Below, one piece after another: positions 12,154-24,440 of a DNA stretch of 64,000 nt. Position 1 is the stretch's first letter. Each line of letters opens with the position of its first letter. The notes beneath the pieces are model-generated. The model was not told where the DNA came from, searched no databases, and was given only the letters and a program-made list of their open reading frames with translations. Position numbers and translations under genes: made by a program. The DNA comes from Toxonevra muliebris (lineage: Eukaryota; Arthropoda; Insecta; Diptera; Pallopteridae): NCBI GenBank assembly GCA_963691655.1, contig OY829329.1:9686708-9750707 (forward strand), in the 5' to 3' direction.

Positions 12154-12337
12154 CCCTTAAACAGCACATTAGAGCGAATTCGCAACAGCGGAAATTTCAA
12201 AATGATGAAATTCTTTCTTTCAACTATTTTCAAAGTCTCTTCCACTATGTTTAATATGTGTAATTTTACCATAAAATCATCATATATTTATAGCCGTACC
12301 GTTTACTTGTGCCGAAAAGAATTATGTCATTTGAGGG
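12154..12337. mobile_element. TTAA-flanked piggyBac-like MITE
   Basis: A TTAA at 12150 precedes CCCTTAAACAGCAC. The other end reads ATTTGAGGG followed by TTAA at 12338. Read inwards from both sides the ends are TTAACCCTTAAA and TTAACCCTCAAA, an inverted pair flanked by the piggyBac-type target. The 184-bp interior is non-coding. Confidence 0.55.
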
Positions 12338-12341
12338 TTAA

Positions 12342-13519
12342 TACAAATATTTTATGTTATACTAAAAGAAAAAAAAAAACAAAGAAGTTCTTTACGATCA
12401 CTTACTGTAAAAGCAATAATTTTCTTTTCTCAAAAATAATTAAAAAATTTCTTACATTAATTTTGAAAGTAAACAATTTTTTTAATTTTAATTAAAATTT
12501 TTAACAAATAAATATACATTCTTTATGGTAGTATTATGGTTGTCCCATTTTCCCCATTTTTGCAATTGTTTACACTTCAAACCACACACAAAAATGATTT
12601 AAGCTGTTTACATTTAAGCTTAGCTTAAAAAAGTGTAACCTATAAAGCAAAACAAAAAACAAAACAAAAACAAAAAAAACAACATGACATTAAATACACG
12701 TTTGAAACTAACGTTTAAATGTCAACTTTAATGTAGAAATTAGATTTTTATGGAGAAATGAATGTAACCATTTGTAAAGAAACCAATGTATGAAATTAGA
12801 ATATAAAAATGTATGTATGTCTGTATGTGCATAGAGATATATAGTTATAAGGCAATGAAAATGTATGTGGTATATGCAGGCATGAAAATTGTGATAAATG
12901 AGAGCTCTGTAAAAGACATAAACGTGACCACAAAAAAAAAAAAAAAACGAACATAAAAACGCTATACAGCAACAATAATAATGTTGGATTTCATATGGGT
13001 GAGTTTTAGAAATAAATCATGTAGTAACTATTTACATGGAAATCAAGTTGAAGTAAAGAAAAAATTTTAAAAACAAAGAGTAATGGTTTACTACCATATA
13101 TTTAATATATTTTCATTTAGAAGCTATGGGATTGCTATTGAATCTAAAATAAACCTAATAAATAATCTATAGCTTCATATCTATGGTGTTTTAGAAATGC
13201 AAAAAATGGATTCCTGTTACAACACACTTCAAAGCCTGCATAAATTTAGATTAGAAGAAGGTTCCCTTTGAACTATTTCAAATTAAAAACAAAAATATAC
13301 CAAATTTGTATTCATACATGTTATTAAAAAATGGAAATATAAGTAAATGCTCAAAATTTGTATTTCAAATTTCAATAAATGATAGCTATTTAAAATATGA
13401 AATAAATACTTTTGATTCAATTTTCTATAGATGTTTGGTAAATACCGAATCTCTTGTTATTCCGCAACTGGTTACTGCTTCTCTTAGTTTAACTCTCACG
13501 AAATTCTTTTAGTTCCTCT
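12342..13519. other. non-coding, no gene recognised
   Basis: A+T-rich. Holds AACAAAAACAAAAACAAAAA-type tracts near 12650 and an ATGTATGTATGTCTGTATG repeat near 12810. Near 13306-13512 there is an open frame rich in Ser/Asn without recognisable domain. Confidence 0.5.
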
Positions 13520-14440
13520 TAAAAATGAGAGAAAGAGAGTATCGAAGTGAGAGAGCCGACATAGTGATTGGACGTTTTTCTAATGCTTGGTTTTCACTAT
13601 GTTATATTTGCCGTCAAAGAGAGAAAAAAAGAGAATTTCCCAGATGAAATTTACCAACACAGTGAAAACCAGGCATTATGAATAAATTTTTTGTATAGGG
13701 ATCAGTTCTATGCAATACTAGCAGAGGCGTCGGCTCTCTCAATCTCATCTTAAATTACTGTCCGTCTCCACGAGCAATAATTCATTGCATGAAATTTAAA
13801 ATTTGTTGTTGTTTCCCGTATAAAATACAAAAATTTTGTTTGCTGTTTTTTTCATTTTATATGGGAAACAACAACAAATTTTAAATTTCATGCAATGCGT
13901 TATTACTTCAGAGGAATTTATTGTTGTTGTTTGTCGTATTGTTTTTGTAAAAAAATCTTTTAGTGCAAATACATACATAAATATGAGAGAGAGTGTGTGT
14001 GTGTTGTTCTTGCAAGAGCTTTTAATACGAATATTTTTTTTGTATGAGAATCGGGCGTATGTAATACAAGCAAAGAGACGTCGACGACTCTCTCAATTTA
14101 ATCTTAAATTAGCGAGTGATTGAGTTCAGAGTAATTTGCTGTTATTTTAATGCAAACACATACCGACATAAATATGAGAGAGAGACTCTCTCTCAAGAAT
14201 GTTGAAGTTGCAAGAGTTTTTAATATGAATAAATTTTTCGTATGAGCATCGGGTCTATACAGTACAAGCAGAGGCGTCGGCTCTCTCAACTTCATTTCAA
14301 AGTAGCGAGTGATTGACTTCAGAGTAATTTATTATTATTGTTAGTTGTTGGTATTGTATGAAATATTTGAAGTGCAAATACAAGCAAACATATGAGAGAG
14401 TGCTATTCATGTTGTTCTTGCATTGGTTCTTGCAAGAGTT
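13520..14440 (+). repeat. array of the ~200-bp GTCGGCTCTCTC repeat, 4-5 units
   Basis: Units contain, in order, GAGTGATTGACTTCAGAG, a TTGTTGTTTGTCGTATTG-like part, AAATACATACATAAATATG, a GAGAGAG tract, TTGCAAGAGTTTTTAATATG, ATCGGGCCTATGCAATAC-like sequence and AGAGGCGTCGGCTCTCTCAA. The GATTGA..TTCAGAG word recurs about 194 bp apart (14113 and 14307). Divergence between units is moderate. Long open frames in the region only follow the repeat. The first unit is split by the element at 13583..13676. Confidence 0.85.
13583..13676. mobile_element. 94-bp TA-target MITE, ATGCTTGGTTTTCA ends
   Basis: Starts ATGCTTGGTTTTCACT and ends AGTGAAAACCAGGCAT, flanked by TA on both sides. It sits inside a ~200-bp repeat unit. 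The unit at 34205 has the same surrounding sequence without the insert (GGATTTTTTTTCATATGAAT), so the insertion into TA is visible. TA target choice and short inverted ends fit Tc1/mariner-like MITEs. A second copy lies at 20216..20343. Confidence 0.8.
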
Positions 14441-15239
14441 GACTTTGGTTATTTACTCCAAAAGATCCAAAAGTGAAACTCATCTGTTTCTATTACTTCA
14501 CTCCTCTCCACCTTAAACGTCACATCAATTTTACACATTTACACATAACTAACGCGTCTTTGAAAGTTTCAATTTAAAAACTCCTAAATAATAAAAAACA
14601 TGTGTAAAAGTTTAGTTAAGATAATTCCAATTGTGATCGAAAAACCAAAATAAATCCTTTTTACCTGTGAAAACGCATACTTAGTGTTCGAAAATCGAAA
14701 CAAAATTAAGCCAGAAAATTTCCAAACTTTGATTAGATTTGAAATAAAGCTATAAAGCCAGAATAGATTATGTTTGATTGAGATCCCCAGTTTTATGATT
14801 TTATATTTCATCGCCTTTCAAAAGAAATATCAATCCCAGTTTGAATTCTTGATGCATTAAATTGAATTTAGATTAGTCAAATAAAATTTAAAAAGCATTA
14901 ATTAAATTCTGAATAATAAAATTAAACCCATTTATATTTTCCTTTTTGTCTTTCATAGTGCAAATTCAAGTTTCAGATCCATGTCTTTGTACTTCGAGTG
15001 CATTTTTCAGCACAATTTCCAAATTCATATTGAAATTGTTTTCAGAACAGTCAAATCGACTTCAAAAACATTAAATTAAGTTCAGAATACTTAATGAAAT
15101 GAAATTCAAAAAGCTTCATTCGAATTCTGTATAGTAGAAACGAAATCATTAAATTTTTTTCCTTTTCAGTCTTTACAGAATCACGTCCAAATTTTGAGAT
15201 CCCTTACTGAATTGAATTCAGTATAGAAGAATTGAAAAC
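14441..15239. other. non-coding, no gene recognised
   Basis: A+T-rich. Contains recurring words such as AAATTGAATTCAGAATA and TCAAATCGACTTCAAAAAC, perhaps an old degenerate repeat. The minus frame at 14584..14811 shows no recognisable protein. Confidence 0.5.
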
Positions 15240-15850
15240 AAAGGAATTGCTTCTTTCTATTTTAAAGAGCAAGAACAACACAAACATCACTCTCTCTCTC
15301 TCTCTCTCTCTCTTCCATATTTATGTATGCATTTGCACTGAAGGAAGTGCAAATACATACATGAGAGAGCCGACGCCTCTTCTTCTTCTATTGCATAAGC
15401 CCGATTCTCATACGATAATATTATTCATATTAAAAGCTCTTGCAAGAACAACACACACACTCTCTTTATCTCTCATATTAACGTCTTTAATCTAAAAAAA
15501 TTTATTGTAAAAACAATACAACAAACAATAGCAGTAAACTCCTCTGAAGTCAATCATTCGCTGCTTTGAGATGAGATTAAGAGAGACGACGCCTTGGCTC
15601 GTATTGCATAGACCCGATCCCCATATAAAAAATATATTCATATAAGAAACTTTTGCACGAACAAAACTCTCTCTCCTTCTCACATTTTTGTATGTATTTA
15701 AACTAAAAGAATTTATTGCAAAAACAATACAACTAAAAATAGCAGTAAACTTCTCTGAAGCCAATCACTCGCTACTTTTACTCGTTTGAGATAAGATTGA
15801 GAGAGCTGACGTCTCTGCTTGTATTGCATTGTTGTACGCTATCCCAATGT
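15240..15850 (-). repeat. array of the ~200-bp repeat, inverted orientation
   Basis: The same family as at 13520..14440 but reading on the minus strand: GAGAGCCGACGCCTCT near 15365, CTTGCAAGAACAACACACAC near 15440 and TCTGAAGTCAATCATTCGCT near 15543. About three units. A CTCTCTCTCTCTCTCT tract lies near 15293. Confidence 0.8.
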
Positions 15851-16846
15851 TTATACATGCACTCTATAATACTCTGTTTTCCTCATATTAAAAATGGAAT
15901 TAAAAAAGTTTCGTGAGAGTCAACCTGAGAGAAGCAGCAACCAGTTGCGGAACAAAAACAGGTGCGGTATTCAACAGACATATACAGAAAAGTGAATGAA
16001 AAGTATTTATTTCTCTCTTTCCTCGAAATAAAAGATTTCAATCCAAATTTTGTAAAAATTTTTTCATGAAAAATTCAGTCATACTTTCGTTTATCAGTCA
16101 AGCATGATTGATTGACCTGAAAAATCGGCACATTTTCTAGCACGTTATAATATTTTAACAATTGTAAGTATTGTATGATATTTTTTTTTATTTTACAACT
16201 TCAAATTTTCGCATGAACAGTCAAGTTTTAATCAAGAAAACATTTTTATAATCATTTTAAGCGCTTTTATTATAGAAAATAAGAAAACCAAAATAATAAT
16301 AAAGAATGTATTTATTCCTAAAATGTAGAAGTATGTCATTGTATGCGTGTGAAAATAACAAAAAATAATAATAATAAAAAAAAAAACAAACAAAATCCAA
16401 ATAGAATCCAAATAGAATGAACACAGCAATAAAAGAAAAATAAAAACTATAAAAGAAAATTTATATGCTATCATAAAGTTATTTCTTTCATGCATTCAAT
16501 TCGGTTTCTATTTTTATGGATTATTAACAAATAAAATTAAAAAAAAAAAAAAAAAACAAACTTTAATTTTTAGATGAATGAAATTAATGCAAACAACAAA
16601 CACTCGTAAATGTTGACAATGTTGTTACATTGTTAACAATCTTAAGATTTTTAATTGTCATGAGATAAAGTTAAAGTTACTATGTATAATTTGCAAAAAT
16701 TCCTAATTAACTAACAAAAAGATTCTGTTAACTATGTATAAAAAAAATAAAAAATACGAAAATTACTTCCTAGTGCTAATTTTTTGCAACATTTTTTTTT
16801 CATTGTAGTTGTTGTTATTTTTGACAGTTGCTTTAATTGTGCATGG

Positions 16847-16879
<33 letters not shown>

Positions 16880-18040
16880 CTGTTGTTATTGTATTTTAGT
16901 ATTGTAATAATTAGCGGTAATATTACCACAATATAGCGGTTTTAATGAGACAATGAATGACAACGAGACAATCTGCTGAAACTGTCATCATGCAATACGA
17001 CAAAAAAAAAAAAGTGAATGAAGTAATCATTCTCATAGAAAACGCTCGAGGGGGGAAATGGAAAGATGACAACCAAACAAAATAAACAACTTAACTAAGT
17101 ATAAAAAGTGTATGTAGAATTAAATTTACTACTATTTGAATGAGTGACGTTCAAAATTCTTTATATGTCAACATGTCACTTACCATACCTTTTCATAGGT
17201 TTCTGTTTATTTTTTTTTTTTTTTTAATTTTTTAAACATTTTAATTATGAATGTGAGTATTTGATTGACACATAAATATGCAACGGTTAAATTTAAGTTT
17301 AATTTTTTTTCTGAATGACATACGCTAATTTTGGTTTATGTGACGTAATTGTGTATGTGTGTGTTTGGGTTTGACTAAGTACCGATGATGACTTTCAAAT
17401 ATGACCATTTGTCAGTTGCTTCTGATTGCTATTCAAGCCACACACAAAAAAGGGTGTAACTGTGTACTTTTTTTTTTTTTTTTGCTGCCAATTTCTTTTT
17501 CATTACTAATAACCATTATGTGCTTTCTGAGTGTTCTCTAATAGTATAATGCTGTTATGCCATAAAATAAGTACCGCTCTTCTTTTTTTTTTTCTTTTAA
17601 CAGCTATAATGTAGTTATAGCAAAATAAAAATAAAAAAGCAGAGTTTGCAAAACATTATTAACGCATAATATGACGTGACTTTTAATAGTCATTATTATA
17701 ATTAAGCTATTAAAGTTGAAAAAAAGCTTTAATCTCAAATGTTGACAAGGTATTTCTTACCTAGTATAACTATTATGGTAACAATAGAAGTAAATCCTCA
17801 TTTAGTTTTTTATATTGAGTAAGTATTAATGTGAAGCACGAAATCGTCAGCTTTGCTTACATGGTATTTATTTATTAGCGATGGGGAAACATATCGATAA
17901 TTAAGCAAAAGCGGCAACATTTGTTGTTAGCAATAAATATGAATATTGCCAAAAACATGCATACATCAGTGAGAATTTATACTAGGTAAGTTTTTAATGC
18001 CCCTCTATGCAACACTGCCATCCTATCAAGTCTGAAGGTG
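15851..18040. other. non-coding, poly-T runs
   Basis: Long A or T homopolymers, the longest about 28 T ending at 16874. No coding frame with support. Nearby Lys-rich or Phe-rich frames are readings of homopolymers. Confidence 0.5.
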
Positions 18041-18720
18041 AATTCGCAGATCGAGTTCTGCACTTTTTTTTCGTTTTTTTATATGGAGTTTTTATGCTCT
18101 CATTTTAGGAGAGCGAAAAAACAAATGCTCAATTAACCGAATAAACAAAATGGATCACAATCAGGTAAAATTCCAAAAACAAGAAAAGAGAACAAATTAA
18201 GGCAAATTCAAGACAGACTTTTTTTTATACGAAGTTTCCATGCTCTCATTTTAGGAGAGCGAAAAAACAAATGCTCAATTAACCGAATAAACAAAATGAA
18301 GCACAATCAGCCAAAATACCAAAAACAAGAAAAGAGAACAAATTAAGGCGAATTCAACTCTCTCTTTTCGTTTTTTTTTTATACGAAGTTTCCATGCTCT
18401 CATTTTAAGAGAGCGAAAAAACAAATGCTGAATTAACCGAATTAACAAATAAAGCACAATCAGGCAAAATGCCAAAAACAAGAAAAGAGAACAAATTAAG
18501 GCAAATTAAAGACTCTCTTTTCGTTTTTTTATATGAAGTTTTCATGCTCTGATTTTAGGAGAGCGACAAAAACAAATGCTGAATTATCCGAATAAACAAA
18601 ATGGATCATCACAATCAGGTAAAATTCCAAAAACAAGAAAAGAAACCAAATTAAGGCGAATTCAACTCTCTCTTTTCGTTTTTTTTTACATGAAGCCTTT
18701 ACGATCTCAATTTTGAGATT
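18041..18720. repeat. ~150-bp tandem array derived from the GGCGAATTC element
   Basis: The phrase ATATGAAGTTTCCATGCTCT, with variants, starts at about 18081, 18227, 18381, 18531 and 18688, so spacing is 146-157 bp. Each unit continues GAGAGCGAAAAAACAAATGC, AATTAACCGAATAAACAAAA, AACAAGAAAAGAGAACAAAT and TTAAGGCGAATTCAACTC. The unit therefore joins one arm of the palindromic element to a spacer, and the combination was amplified in tandem. Minus-strand frames that repeat the same peptide here are a by-product. Confidence 0.85.
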
Positions 18721-20215
18721 TCTTTGTTTTACATTTCGGCAGGTACACATATGCCAAAACCACGAATATGCAGAATTGTTGCTTTGTTAAAACTCGATTT
18801 TAATATTCAATCATTCTTTATAGGAAGTATTTGTGATAACAAAATTAAAAATTGGATTTCGCATATCTCGAATTTTCTGGAACTGAAAACATTTTCAGTT
18901 TCACGTACCAATTTTAAATTTAACAGATACAGAAATGTTGTCTTTCTATTCATAAACTTTATAGAGAAAATTTATACTGCACTTTTGACTTACTATAAAC
19001 TTTCATGTTGATCATAAAGCATAAACAACATTATTTTTTTATTCCAAAGTAATACTTTAATAAAACATCCATATTGACATAAAGTATAAACTTTTAAATT
19101 TTCTTTTAACTTCAACAACTAAAAGAAATGTTTTTCTTAACATTTCCCTTTTTCTTGACGATTAACTTTAACACTTTTACTATATATGTACGTAAATAAA
19201 AATGTTTGTGTAAATAAACACATAAATTTCATAGTGGTATAACTCGTTTTATGCTCTCTCTCTCTCTCTCTACATCTCTCTGCTTTTCTCTACCTAACTC
19301 TTTATCTCACTCTCTATCTCTCAACGCTCAATTGCTTACTGCAAATGACAGTTGTCACATTTGACAGAAGTAGAACTCATGTGCAGAGCATTTGAGTAAA
19401 CCTGCATATAAAATATGCATTTATTATCATTTTTATTTTAATATTTATATGGCAGCATTTTTAAAACTTTTTTTTTTTCTTTATATATATATTTGTTGTT
19501 TTATTTTCTTATATGTTGACACACATACCTACTCATATATCGCTCACATACACACATTGAATTTTAAATATATATGCAAGTGATTACAAGTTTTGATTTT
19601 ACATGCAACACTGAAAACTGAAAATAACACATTCTTCAAATGAGTTGATTACACTGCCAAGATTAAGTTTAACACTTTCGCTCGTTAAGATTATGAATTT
19701 GAGATTAGAGTAAAAGAAAAAATATTTTATATGCATATATTTTCTTTTTCTTTTTGATTTTTAAATGCACCATTTGAACGTGATTTTATAAAAATTGGGT
19801 TTCTGTATATATGCACACGTATGCATGCACAATGTGCATTACGAAAATTGTATTAAGCTTGCCCTGATTTAAAAACTGATTTGCATTTTTTTTTAAATTT
19901 CATTGCTAGAGTTTTTATAATCGTAAACCTAAACGTTCTCTCGAATTTTTCAATATAGTTTGACTACTGTGAAGTTTAAAGATTAGTTGTTCTGTTATTA
20001 ACTTTTCACACCCAGTGTGCCATAAAAATAATCGACTCAATCGGAAAAAATCAGAGCCTTTTCTAGAGGAAAAGAGATTTTTGTTTCATCAAGAGATCAC
20101 ATGGGTTGATCTCTCTGATTTTTTAACAGGGTAAAACTCTCTTTCTCTTCCTCTTTTTAATTTCCGTTTTTTTATTCTATCTCTGAAAGTCAATCAATTA
20201 CAGCAACTTTATTTT
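18721..20215. other. non-coding, no gene recognised
   Basis: A 95-codon plus frame at 18724..19011 has no low complexity but also no recognisable domain, signal or splice context. A CTCTCTCTCTCTCT tract lies near 19255, followed by TATATATATTTG and ATACACACA repeats. Confidence 0.45.
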
Positions 20216-20343
20216 ATGCTTGGTTTTCTTTATTCTTTCAAGCAAATTCAACATGTAGGCAATTTCATATAGAAAATTCTCCCTTTCTTTGTCTCTCTCT
20301 CTCTCTCTCTGCCATTGAATACGACATATTAAAAACCAAGCAT
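20216..20343. mobile_element. TA-target MITE, second copy (128 bp)
   Basis: Starts ATGCTTGGTTTTC and ends AAAACCAAGCAT, the same ends as 13583..13676. Right flank is TA and left flank is TT, so one side has mutated or the target differed. The interior contains a CTCTCTCTCTCTCTCT tract not seen in the first copy. Confidence 0.7.
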
Positions 20344-20514
20344 TACTCTCTTTACAAGAGAATGAGAAAAAAAATTAACTCCGCCTTAAAAGTCATTTTA
20401 GAGTATTTTTTTTTTTTATTTCATGCTTCTCTCCAGCTCTCTCGCATGTGACATTAAAAGATGTTAACACTATCTAAAAAAAAAAAATTATCTCAGGCTC
20501 TCTAGTTTTCCTTC

Positions 20515-21106
20515 AAAGGCAACAACGAATTCAACGACTGATTACAGCACTCTCTTTTCGTTCTTCTTTTCTATATGAAGGTTTTCGCTCTCTTAAATTG
20601 AAAGCATAAAAACTTAATATAAAAAAAATCAATAGAGAGTAAGGCACTCGGTCGGTGAATTCGCCTTAAAGCTGATCTCAATGAGACAGTGCAAAGTACC
20701 GTTAATATCAACAGAAAATTCGAACTCAAATTGCCGACGCTCGTATTATCACTCTCTTGTAATCTCTCTCTACTCACTCACTGAGTACCTTACTCTTTTT
20801 TCGTTTTTCTTATATGAATTTTTTCGCTCTCTTAAATTGTGAGCATAAAAACTTCATATTAAAAAAATCAATAAAGAGTAAGGCACTCGGTCGATGAATT
20901 CGCCTTAAAGCTGATTTCAATGAGACAATGCAAAATGCCGTTAATACCAACAACAAATTCGAACTCAAATTGCCGACGCTCGTATTATCACTCTCTTGTA
21001 ATCTCTCACTGCAAGCAAGCTCTCACTATGTCAAATTCAATTAATTTTACTAAAATCATAAAAAAAAAAATACGGCTCTCTTGTGCGGCCGGTGAATTCG
21101 CCTTAA
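20515..21106. repeat. GGCGAATTC element copies in a 240-bp tandem duplication
   Basis: Three right ends of the palindromic family (GGTGAATTCGCCTTAA and variants) finish at about 20669, 20908 and 21106. The first two belong to a duplicated block of about 240 bp that also carries TCGAACTCAAATTGCCGACG and CTCGTATTATCACTCTCTTG in both copies. A complete-looking element occupies about 20515-20665, but its left end is degenerate. Confidence 0.75.
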
Positions 21107-22744
21107 TTACAACATGACTGCTTGACTACAAATTCTTTAACTAGTCACATTTTTTTATTTGCTATGCCAAAAATAAATCGAAATAGCACAATTTAAAATG
21201 TTATTTATTTAACATCATTATTCAAAAGCCTTTTACTAATTTATCTCATCTATTTCTACCACACTCAACCTACCTACATTTCTTTCATTCTCCACACCTT
21301 AATACTTATGTACATACATGAAAATATAAAATTTCTTTTGCAAAACATACAAAAAAAAAACCAAAAATTTTGTTGGCCTTCATTTATCCATTATGTACTT
21401 ACTGTACATAATGGATAATGGTACAAGTGTTTGCCAAATCAACATCATCTCAAGAACTTCAAAAATTTCATACTTGCTCGCACCTCATGTTCATGTGTTC
21501 AAATGTGTCAGTTTTATATGTTTTTGACTTTGGGTATATTTTTAGTTGAATTATGATACGGGCTACACACAAACACACACACACATACACATGTACTTTT
21601 GAATGCATTACTACACGTACTCATACATGCATACATATTTATTTTTTTGAAGTTTATATGTGTGTGAATATGAATTATCTTACATTTTTACTATTATTAC
21701 TATTTTTTTTTTCTTTCTCTGTCTAGATGCTTAAAATCTTAAAGACATGACATATGAATTTCTTGCTTTCCTGTTGCTTTTTCATTTATTGCTGTTGACT
21801 CTAATATTTCAAAAAAGTTGTTGTAAGTAAAGTTGTTTGCTTTTCTTTTGGGAAAATTTGACGCCACAATAAAGAATTATGAGGTTTTGAGGTAATTTGT
21901 GAATTTATGTTTGAAGTGAGCTTAGAGAAAATAATGAAAGAATTCTGATTTTACAAGTTTTTAGTTTTTTATTTGTTATTAGTTTTTCTTTTTGAAGAAA
22001 ATTTAATTAAATTTACACTAAGGCGTGAAAAGTTGAAAAAGTGTGTTTTTTTTTTGTTATGTATATATTGATAATAAAATTATCATATTTGTAAGATTTA
22101 CACGCATAATTTCAGATACTTTCACATACTATATTTTTTTTTCTATTATACGTATACTTGAATTTGTGTTTAGTATTTTATATGCAACACACCTTAAAGT
22201 GATGGCATATTGTATAGAATATCTCATCTTAATATCATAAGAAAAATTTGAAAGAAATTTGTAAAAAAAATTTTCGCATCAAAAACAGAAAAATGTTTAT
22301 TTTATGGCAATCCGAACTGAAGATTTATGGCAACTTGACCTATTAACAACTCCTTCTGTAAATTCCATAAATTTAAGTTGAATTTTAAGGTTTAGCCAGA
22401 AATGGGTGAAGTAATTTACGAAACTCACAACAAGAGATTGAAATTTTAGTTGATTTTGCTTTTGCTATTTTGCTACCAAGTCATGTCTTATTTAATAACA
22501 AATTTTTGAACTCCACTCCATTATAAAACCCAAAATATTGAAAGTTCTTACATAATTATTGGGGTTTAATTAATAAAAAACTATGGAGACTACTAAATTG
22601 CAAAAACTTTTGAAAAACTTTCAACATTTTGAGATTTATAATAAAAAATACGCAGATTTTTATTCGACTTTTGAGTTTAGCTGTTATTCCTTATTGCCAC
22701 AGATATAAGCGCATAACTGAATGAAAACAAAACTTGTCGACAGT
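21107..22744. other. non-coding, no gene recognised
   Basis: A+T-rich, with an ATTATGTACTTACTGTACAT near-palindrome at about 21390 (TCCATTATGTACTTACTGTA and its inverse ATGGATAATGG) and ACACACACACACAT near 21575. No supported exon. Confidence 0.5.
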
Positions 22745-23430
22745 AATTGATGACCCCCTTTTCGCCTCCTCTCTTTCATGCAAGAATACAATCGGGAGAG
22801 TAACACAACAAAGAACACAAATTTACTCTTTGACTTTCTTGTTCTCTTGATCTTTTTCTTTCCCACTAATACTCTCTCATTTAAGTGCGATTGTAGTTGT
22901 ATAGTAATAAATAAATTATGTGTTTTTGGCTACTCGACTGCATTCATGAGTACTCAACGACGATTTCTCTCACTTTTCCTGATCTCTTTGTTTTCGACTA
23001 ATACTCTTTCATTTAAGTATAGTTGTACTTTTGTTATAATAAATAAATGATATGCTTTTGACAACTCGTTTGCATTAGCGAGTACTTAACAACGATTTCT
23101 CTCATCTCTCTTGATCTCTTTCTTTTAAACTAATACACTCTCATTTAAGTACAATTGCACTTTGCAAAAAAAAAAAACAAATAAAAAACATTTTCTTCTT
23201 TTGGCTTTTCGACTGCGCTTACGAGTACACAACGACAATTTCTCTCATCTCTCTCGATTTATTTTCAACTAATACTCTCTCATTCAGGTACAATTGTAGT
23301 TTTGTAGTAATGAATAAATTATGTGCTTTTGGCTACTTGGCTTCGCTTACGAGTACTCAACGACGTTTTCTCTCAACTTCTTTTGAGAAAAACGGTAGTA
23401 ATGAGGGGAAACAAAAAACAGATGAGGTCG
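22745..23430 (+). mobile_element. unclassified element with four internal ~130-bp repeats
   Basis: One end is GACCCCCTTTTCGCCTCC followed by ATACAATCGGGAGAG. The other end is AACGGTAGTAATGAGGGGAA followed by AAAACAGATGAG. Between them a ~130-140-bp unit (ACTAATACTCTCTCATTTAA, TTGTAGTTTTGTAGTAATAA, then a CGAGTACTCAACGACGATTT-like part) recurs at about 22864, 22998, 23128 and 23269. The same two ends bound different unit numbers at 37020..37890 and 43555..44090. There is no transposase and the class is unknown. Confidence 0.7.
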
Positions 23431-24059
23431 TTTGCGTATTATATTTTGACGGTTACATATCTATGTGTAATAATAGTATAAAAATTGAACTTGATTACCG
23501 ATTAACTAAAGAAAATTTAATTTTCATACAAATTTTGCTAAATTTTTAAAAACTTACATATTTTAATAGATTATTCGTACTCGCGAAATTTCTCTCTTAT
23601 AAAATATGTACTAAAAAACAACAAAAAATGTATTGAAAATGTAAAATGTTAACAAATTCCTTAATTGGAATGCATTGTACCCAATGCAATAAATTTTCTT
23701 AAGGTCATAGTTCTAAAGTGTTGCACAGCATTAAAAACAACTCAAATATAAGACCATAAAAATGCAGCAAGTCAACTTCTTGCCATATGTAGATACTAAT
23801 CCCAGCTTTTGGTAACAACTGCATGGCATGCATTATTGTTGTTTGTATATAAATCTAATACAAAAATGAGAAAAAAAAAACACATATACAAATGCAGCAA
23901 ACTGAACCAAAAAAAACGAGAAAAAAAATATAAAAAAAAAATCTCAAAAGTCAAGCAAAAGCAATTACCGTTATTTCATTGTTTGAACACAAAACGTTTT
24001 TTTCTTTCTTTTTCTTTGATTTATTTTTTTTCTTAACTAGTAGTAAACTACTACTCTTC
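23431..24059. other. non-coding, no gene recognised
   Basis: A+T-rich filler between two repeat-bearing regions. The small Lys-rich plus frame at 23809..24036 follows A runs. No domain or splice context. Confidence 0.5.
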
Positions 24060-24440
24060 TTATGCATCTCTGCACCGCAATGCAATGCAATTGCAATAGC
24101 AAATGGGCGCCAGCTCTTTATAGTTGTTGTTGTTATTTGTTTTTGCCATATTTGACGCTTTTTTCCCAACTGCAAACACAAACATACATGCATACATACA
24201 TACATATGCACATATATGTATGAGTGAGCAAGCAAAATCATTATGATTCATGGAGGCGCGCACACACATTTCGTTTTTTTCTTCTTCTTCTTTTTCTTTC
24301 ACTTTTGTGACTTTTGACTGCATTTTTTTTTTGTAAACTTTTTGTTTTTTTTTTTTTGGAGTCGAATTGTTGTTGCTGTTTTTGATAATGTTGTTGTCGT
24401 TGTTGCTGCCTGCCATTGTCATTTTCCACTACACTGCATT
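24060..24440 (-). other. possible untranslated leader sequence on the minus strand (weak)
   Basis: On the minus strand this stretch has GGCAGGCAGCAACAACGACA, AACAGCAACAACAATTCGAC, then A-rich and GAAGAAGAAG parts. This is the composition of fly 5' leaders. The minus frame of 120 codons at 24060..24422 is Asn/Lys-rich low complexity and competes with others. No donor or start is convincing. Confidence 0.25.

Noticed and set aside
13520..14440. CRISPR-like array
   Set aside because: Units are ~200 bp with internal microsatellites and no short conserved direct repeats with unique spacers. The setting is eukaryotic.
18275..18750. two similar minus frames with a repeated peptide
   Set aside because: They come from the ~150-bp array derived from a foldback element.
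24060..24422. 120-residue Asn/Lys-rich minus frame
   Set aside because: The composition follows CAACAA, A-run and GAAGAA tracts, and two other minus frames overlap it.
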